A stretch of DNA of 7,893 nucleotides from a halophilic archaeon J07HX64 (GTDB taxonomy: Archaea > Halobacteriota > Halobacteria > Halobacteriales > Haloarculaceae): the NCBI GenBank assembly GCA_000416085.1, contig KE356579.1, positions 1,915,316 through 1,923,208 of the forward strand, given 5' to 3'. Below the pieces are notes generated by a model. That model was given only the letters and a program-made list of their open reading frames with translations. It was not told where the DNA came from and ran no database searches. The position numbers and the translations under genes were made by a program. Shown here in pieces: positions 6,234-7,893 of the stretch (position 1 is the first letter of the stretch; each line of letters starts with the position of its first letter).

Positions 6234-6381
6234 GCACCGATTCCGGACTTGATCACGAGTGTAGGAGTCTGAGCGTCGTCCCGAACCCGGTCGAGGACAG
6301 CGTACGTGAGCACCGATTCCGGACTCGTTACGGGTATGGAAAGGTGAGTGCTGGCCCCGAACCCGGCCGACCCGCGTTGAT
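6201..6381 (+). repeat. Imperfect tandem repeat, ~76-bp unit, starting in a gene tail
   Basis: Copy 1 runs about 6201-6277, copy 2 about 6278-6353, and a partial third copy starts near 6354. Copies 1 and 2 share a perfect 20-base block (6230-6249 and 6306-6325), which in copy 1 includes the TGA of the small protein gene. Copies 2 and 3 share CCCGAACCCGG (6280-6290 and 6356-6366). The rest of copies 1 and 2 aligns with a few single-base gaps, and most differences are transitions. Copy 1 encodes the end of the protein (VPEPAEDMGM). Copy 2 would read VPNPVEDS and copy 3 APNPADPR, so the tail of the gene has been copied. Confidence 0.7.
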
Positions 6382-6455
6382 ATCCCCCTGACAGCGCCGA
6401 TCCTCAAACGCGGGACAGGCGTGTCGAACTGATAACAAAGCTATGTGGTTCCCAG

Positions 6456-6461
6456 TATAAA
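6456..6461 (+). promoter_or_regulatory. TATA box upstream of the hydrolase remnant
   Basis: TATAAA within CAGTATAAAGATAG is the best TATA match in the window and lies in the AT-richest stretch. Transcription would start near 6485. The former start codon was probably at about 6503, now a TTG. It looks like the surviving promoter of the broken gene that follows. Confidence 0.45.
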
Positions 6462-6502
6462 GATAGCTGTGTCCTAATTCGCGTGTCACACGGCGGGAGT
6501 TA

Positions 6503-7075
6503 TTGAGGGCAGTGGTCGATGTCGGGGGGTTCGTTCTCGGGCAGGCAGACCCGACGGTCCTCGTGACACCCGAGAACGAGACCGTCGTGGTCGATACGGA
6601 CAACTGATCACAGCAGGTGGTGGTCGACTATCTCGGGGCTATCGGTGCCGAGCATACCGACCGCGTGGTTGCCGTCCACGCACACACACATGACAGGCAC
6701 GTCGAGGTGATCGAACAGTTCGAGACCGAGCACGACGGTATCGGGTTCGTCTACGACTCGGGGGTGTAACACACCACACAGACCAGCGAGGACTACATCG
6801 ACGCCGTCGAGACCTACGGGCAGGACACACCCCTTCGGAGGTACCCGTGGGGACAGTTGACCTGGAGGTTGGAGTCGTGTCGAGCGCCCCCGACAGTCGG
6901 TTTGGTCACTCACGACGAGATGCTGGTCAGGTCCGGCGAGTTCGACACCGGCCTACTGGACGGGCGTTCACGAGGAGACAACAGCCACCGTCTGTGGAGC
7001 GGGACCACAGACCCAGACGTCGCGTTCTCGACAGACCTGTTGGCGTTCTGGTGGACAAACCGGGCAGCGGGGTGA
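6503..7075 (+). pseudogene. Decayed metallo-beta-lactamase-fold hydrolase (ComEC/Rec2 C-terminal type)
   Basis: One frame reads VVDVG...GQADPTVLVTPENETVVVDTDN, then a TGA (6605-6607). It continues VVVDYLGAIGAEHTDRVVAVHAH...VEVIEQFETEHDGIGFVYDSGV, then a TAA (6767-6769), then HTTQTSEDYIDAVETYG, ending at a TGA (7073-7075). This matches the start of the secreted or ComEC-like MBL hydrolases common in haloarchaea (DVGQADATL, TPENETVLVDTG, HAHADHIGGH, VYDSG, SQTYEDYLDAV). The zinc motif HxHxDH is damaged: bases 6677-6700 read HAHTHDRH, about two codons short. About five extra residues separate DVG and QAD. The only start near the TATA box is a TTG at 6503, possibly a mutated ATG. Similarity fades after about 6841. 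The frame stays open from 7076 to a TGA at 7334-7336, so the original gene may have run that far (about 278 codons). Confidence 0.75.
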
Positions 7076-7384
7076 CGCGCTCCGATTCTGTCGACAGTCC
7101 CGGTACGTCGCGGTTCGTTGTCGACCGGGCCCAAGACGGTAGAGTGTTCTCCCGCTGGCGGTGGATCCGACCGGCAGGTGACCGTGGCGCCGAGGCGACT
7201 CCCCGGCAGGACCGGTGAGCGCTCTGTCGCGTCGACGACCGTCGAACAAGGCGGTCTGCGGAGTATCGAGCCCGACACCGCGGTGACCGAGGAGCGACAG
7301 GTGTGGCTGTCGAAGCCACTCTCGGGGGTCGACTGAGTGGGTCGTACCTCGGCTCCTCAGATTGTGTCGAACGTGCCCGGGCTG
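7076..7384. other. Stretch without a recognisable gene
   Basis: About 310 GC-rich bases between two broken genes. The frame of the upstream hydrolase remnant stays open as far as 7336, ending RSIEPDTAVTEERQVWLSKP, but I recognise no family in it. The opposite strand and the other frames give Arg/Pro-rich translations typical of non-coding GC-rich DNA. It may hold the eroded C-terminal end of the hydrolase gene. I saw no RNA gene, clear promoter or terminator. Confidence 0.4.
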
Positions 7385-7893
7385 TCAGACATCGACGACG
7401 GCCGCGGAGACAGAGACGAAGATGACCATCCCGAACACGTCGACGACGTTCGTCACGATGGGGATGGTGGTGTCGTCCGGGTCGACACCGACCCGGTAGG
7501 AGAGATAGGTCGCGAGGAGGCTGCACACGACCGCGATGACAGCCACGGAGATACCGCTGACCAGTGAGATGACGAGCAGCTCCGGGAGAGTCAGCGCCGC
7601 ACCGATTACCAGTCCGACGAGGTACGCACCGACAGCGAGCGCGGTGAACACGGAAACCGCGAGCGCGAGAATCGCGGCGATGTTCGCCACGAGCACCCGG
7701 TCCCGGGGGTCGAGACTGGTCGTCCCGAGATGAAACCGTGTCGAGAGACGCGAACTCAGGATGGCGCCGAGGTTCCCGCCCATGTCGACCATCGTCGGTA
7801 CCATTACTGCCAGCAGGGTGAACTCGGTGAGCATCCCCTCGGCCTCCTCGAGTGTGAGCCCGGCCTACAGGACGACCACCGAGAGCACCACCA
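7385..7893 (-). pseudogene. MgtE-family (SLC41-like) divalent cation transporter, C-terminal part with an internal stop
   Basis: The minus strand encodes the integral membrane domain of an MgtE-type magnesium transporter. It reads VMVPTMVDMGGNLGAILSSR (family signature P-x-x-GGN-x-G near a helix end), then several hydrophobic helices, then DTTIPIVTNVVDVFGMVIF and a stop at 7387-7385. Upstream in the same frame are hydrophobic codons (VVLSVVVL), an amber TAG (7867-7865), then AGLTLEEAEGM. The coding character continues across the TAG, which falls within or at the end of a helix, so it looks like a nonsense mutation. The first ATG after it (7834) would give 149 residues and lose the preceding helix. 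If the TAG is a sequencing error, this is simply the 3' part of a normal gene continuing past the right edge. No readthrough element is evident. Confidence 0.7.

Noticed and set aside
6910..7278. A 122-codon minus-strand frame covering the non-coding stretch and part of the hydrolase remnant.
   Set aside because: It has no recognisable motif, is rich in Arg, Pro and Ser, and lies opposite the better-supported hydrolase remnant.

Overview
This window looks like haloarchaeal chromosomal DNA (class Halobacteria). The coding regions are GC-rich and encode acidic proteins rich in Asp and Glu. Several genes have TATA-like boxes about 25-30 bases before a start codon with little or no leader. The gene content also fits: a haloarchaeal-type purD, a single-domain cold shock protein, and an MgtE-family membrane protein. 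The genus cannot be told from the sequence alone.

Layout. Bases 1-618 are the 3' part of purD (purine synthesis), running in from the left edge. A convergent ElaA-like GNAT acetyltransferase (695-1186, minus) follows. It is divergent from a complete tryptophanase gene (1470-2819, plus), which meets head-on, 11 bases away, an MFS transporter gene (2831-4075, minus). The ~315-base divergent spacer (4076-4390) carries repeated heptamers and two perfect inverted repeats, then a TATA box for a gene encoding a cytoplasmic eight-bladed PQQ/BamB-type beta-propeller (4391-5497). A cold shock protein gene (5678-5872), a 3' hairpin, and a small acidic protein of unknown function (5964-6233) follow on the plus strand.

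The right-hand 1.7 kb looks decayed. An imperfect ~76-base tandem repeat starts inside the 3' end of the small gene and runs into the spacer. Next is a remnant of a ComEC-type metallo-beta-lactamase-fold hydrolase with three in-frame stops and a damaged zinc motif. Then comes a stretch with no recognisable gene. Last is the C-terminal part of an MgtE-family cation transporter gene (minus strand), whose frame is broken by an amber codon 27 bases from the window edge.

How the genes relate. I see no convincing operon. Most neighbours are convergent or divergent, so this is a set of separately transcribed housekeeping and accessory genes. Tryptophanase (Trp to indole, pyruvate and ammonia) and the adjacent exporter-like MFS protein could be linked through substrate or indole transport, but only their proximity suggests it. 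No defence system, CRISPR array, tRNA, rRNA or insertion sequence was found. The most unusual items are the repeat-rich spacer before the propeller gene, the propeller itself, the duplicated gene tail, and the cluster of broken genes.
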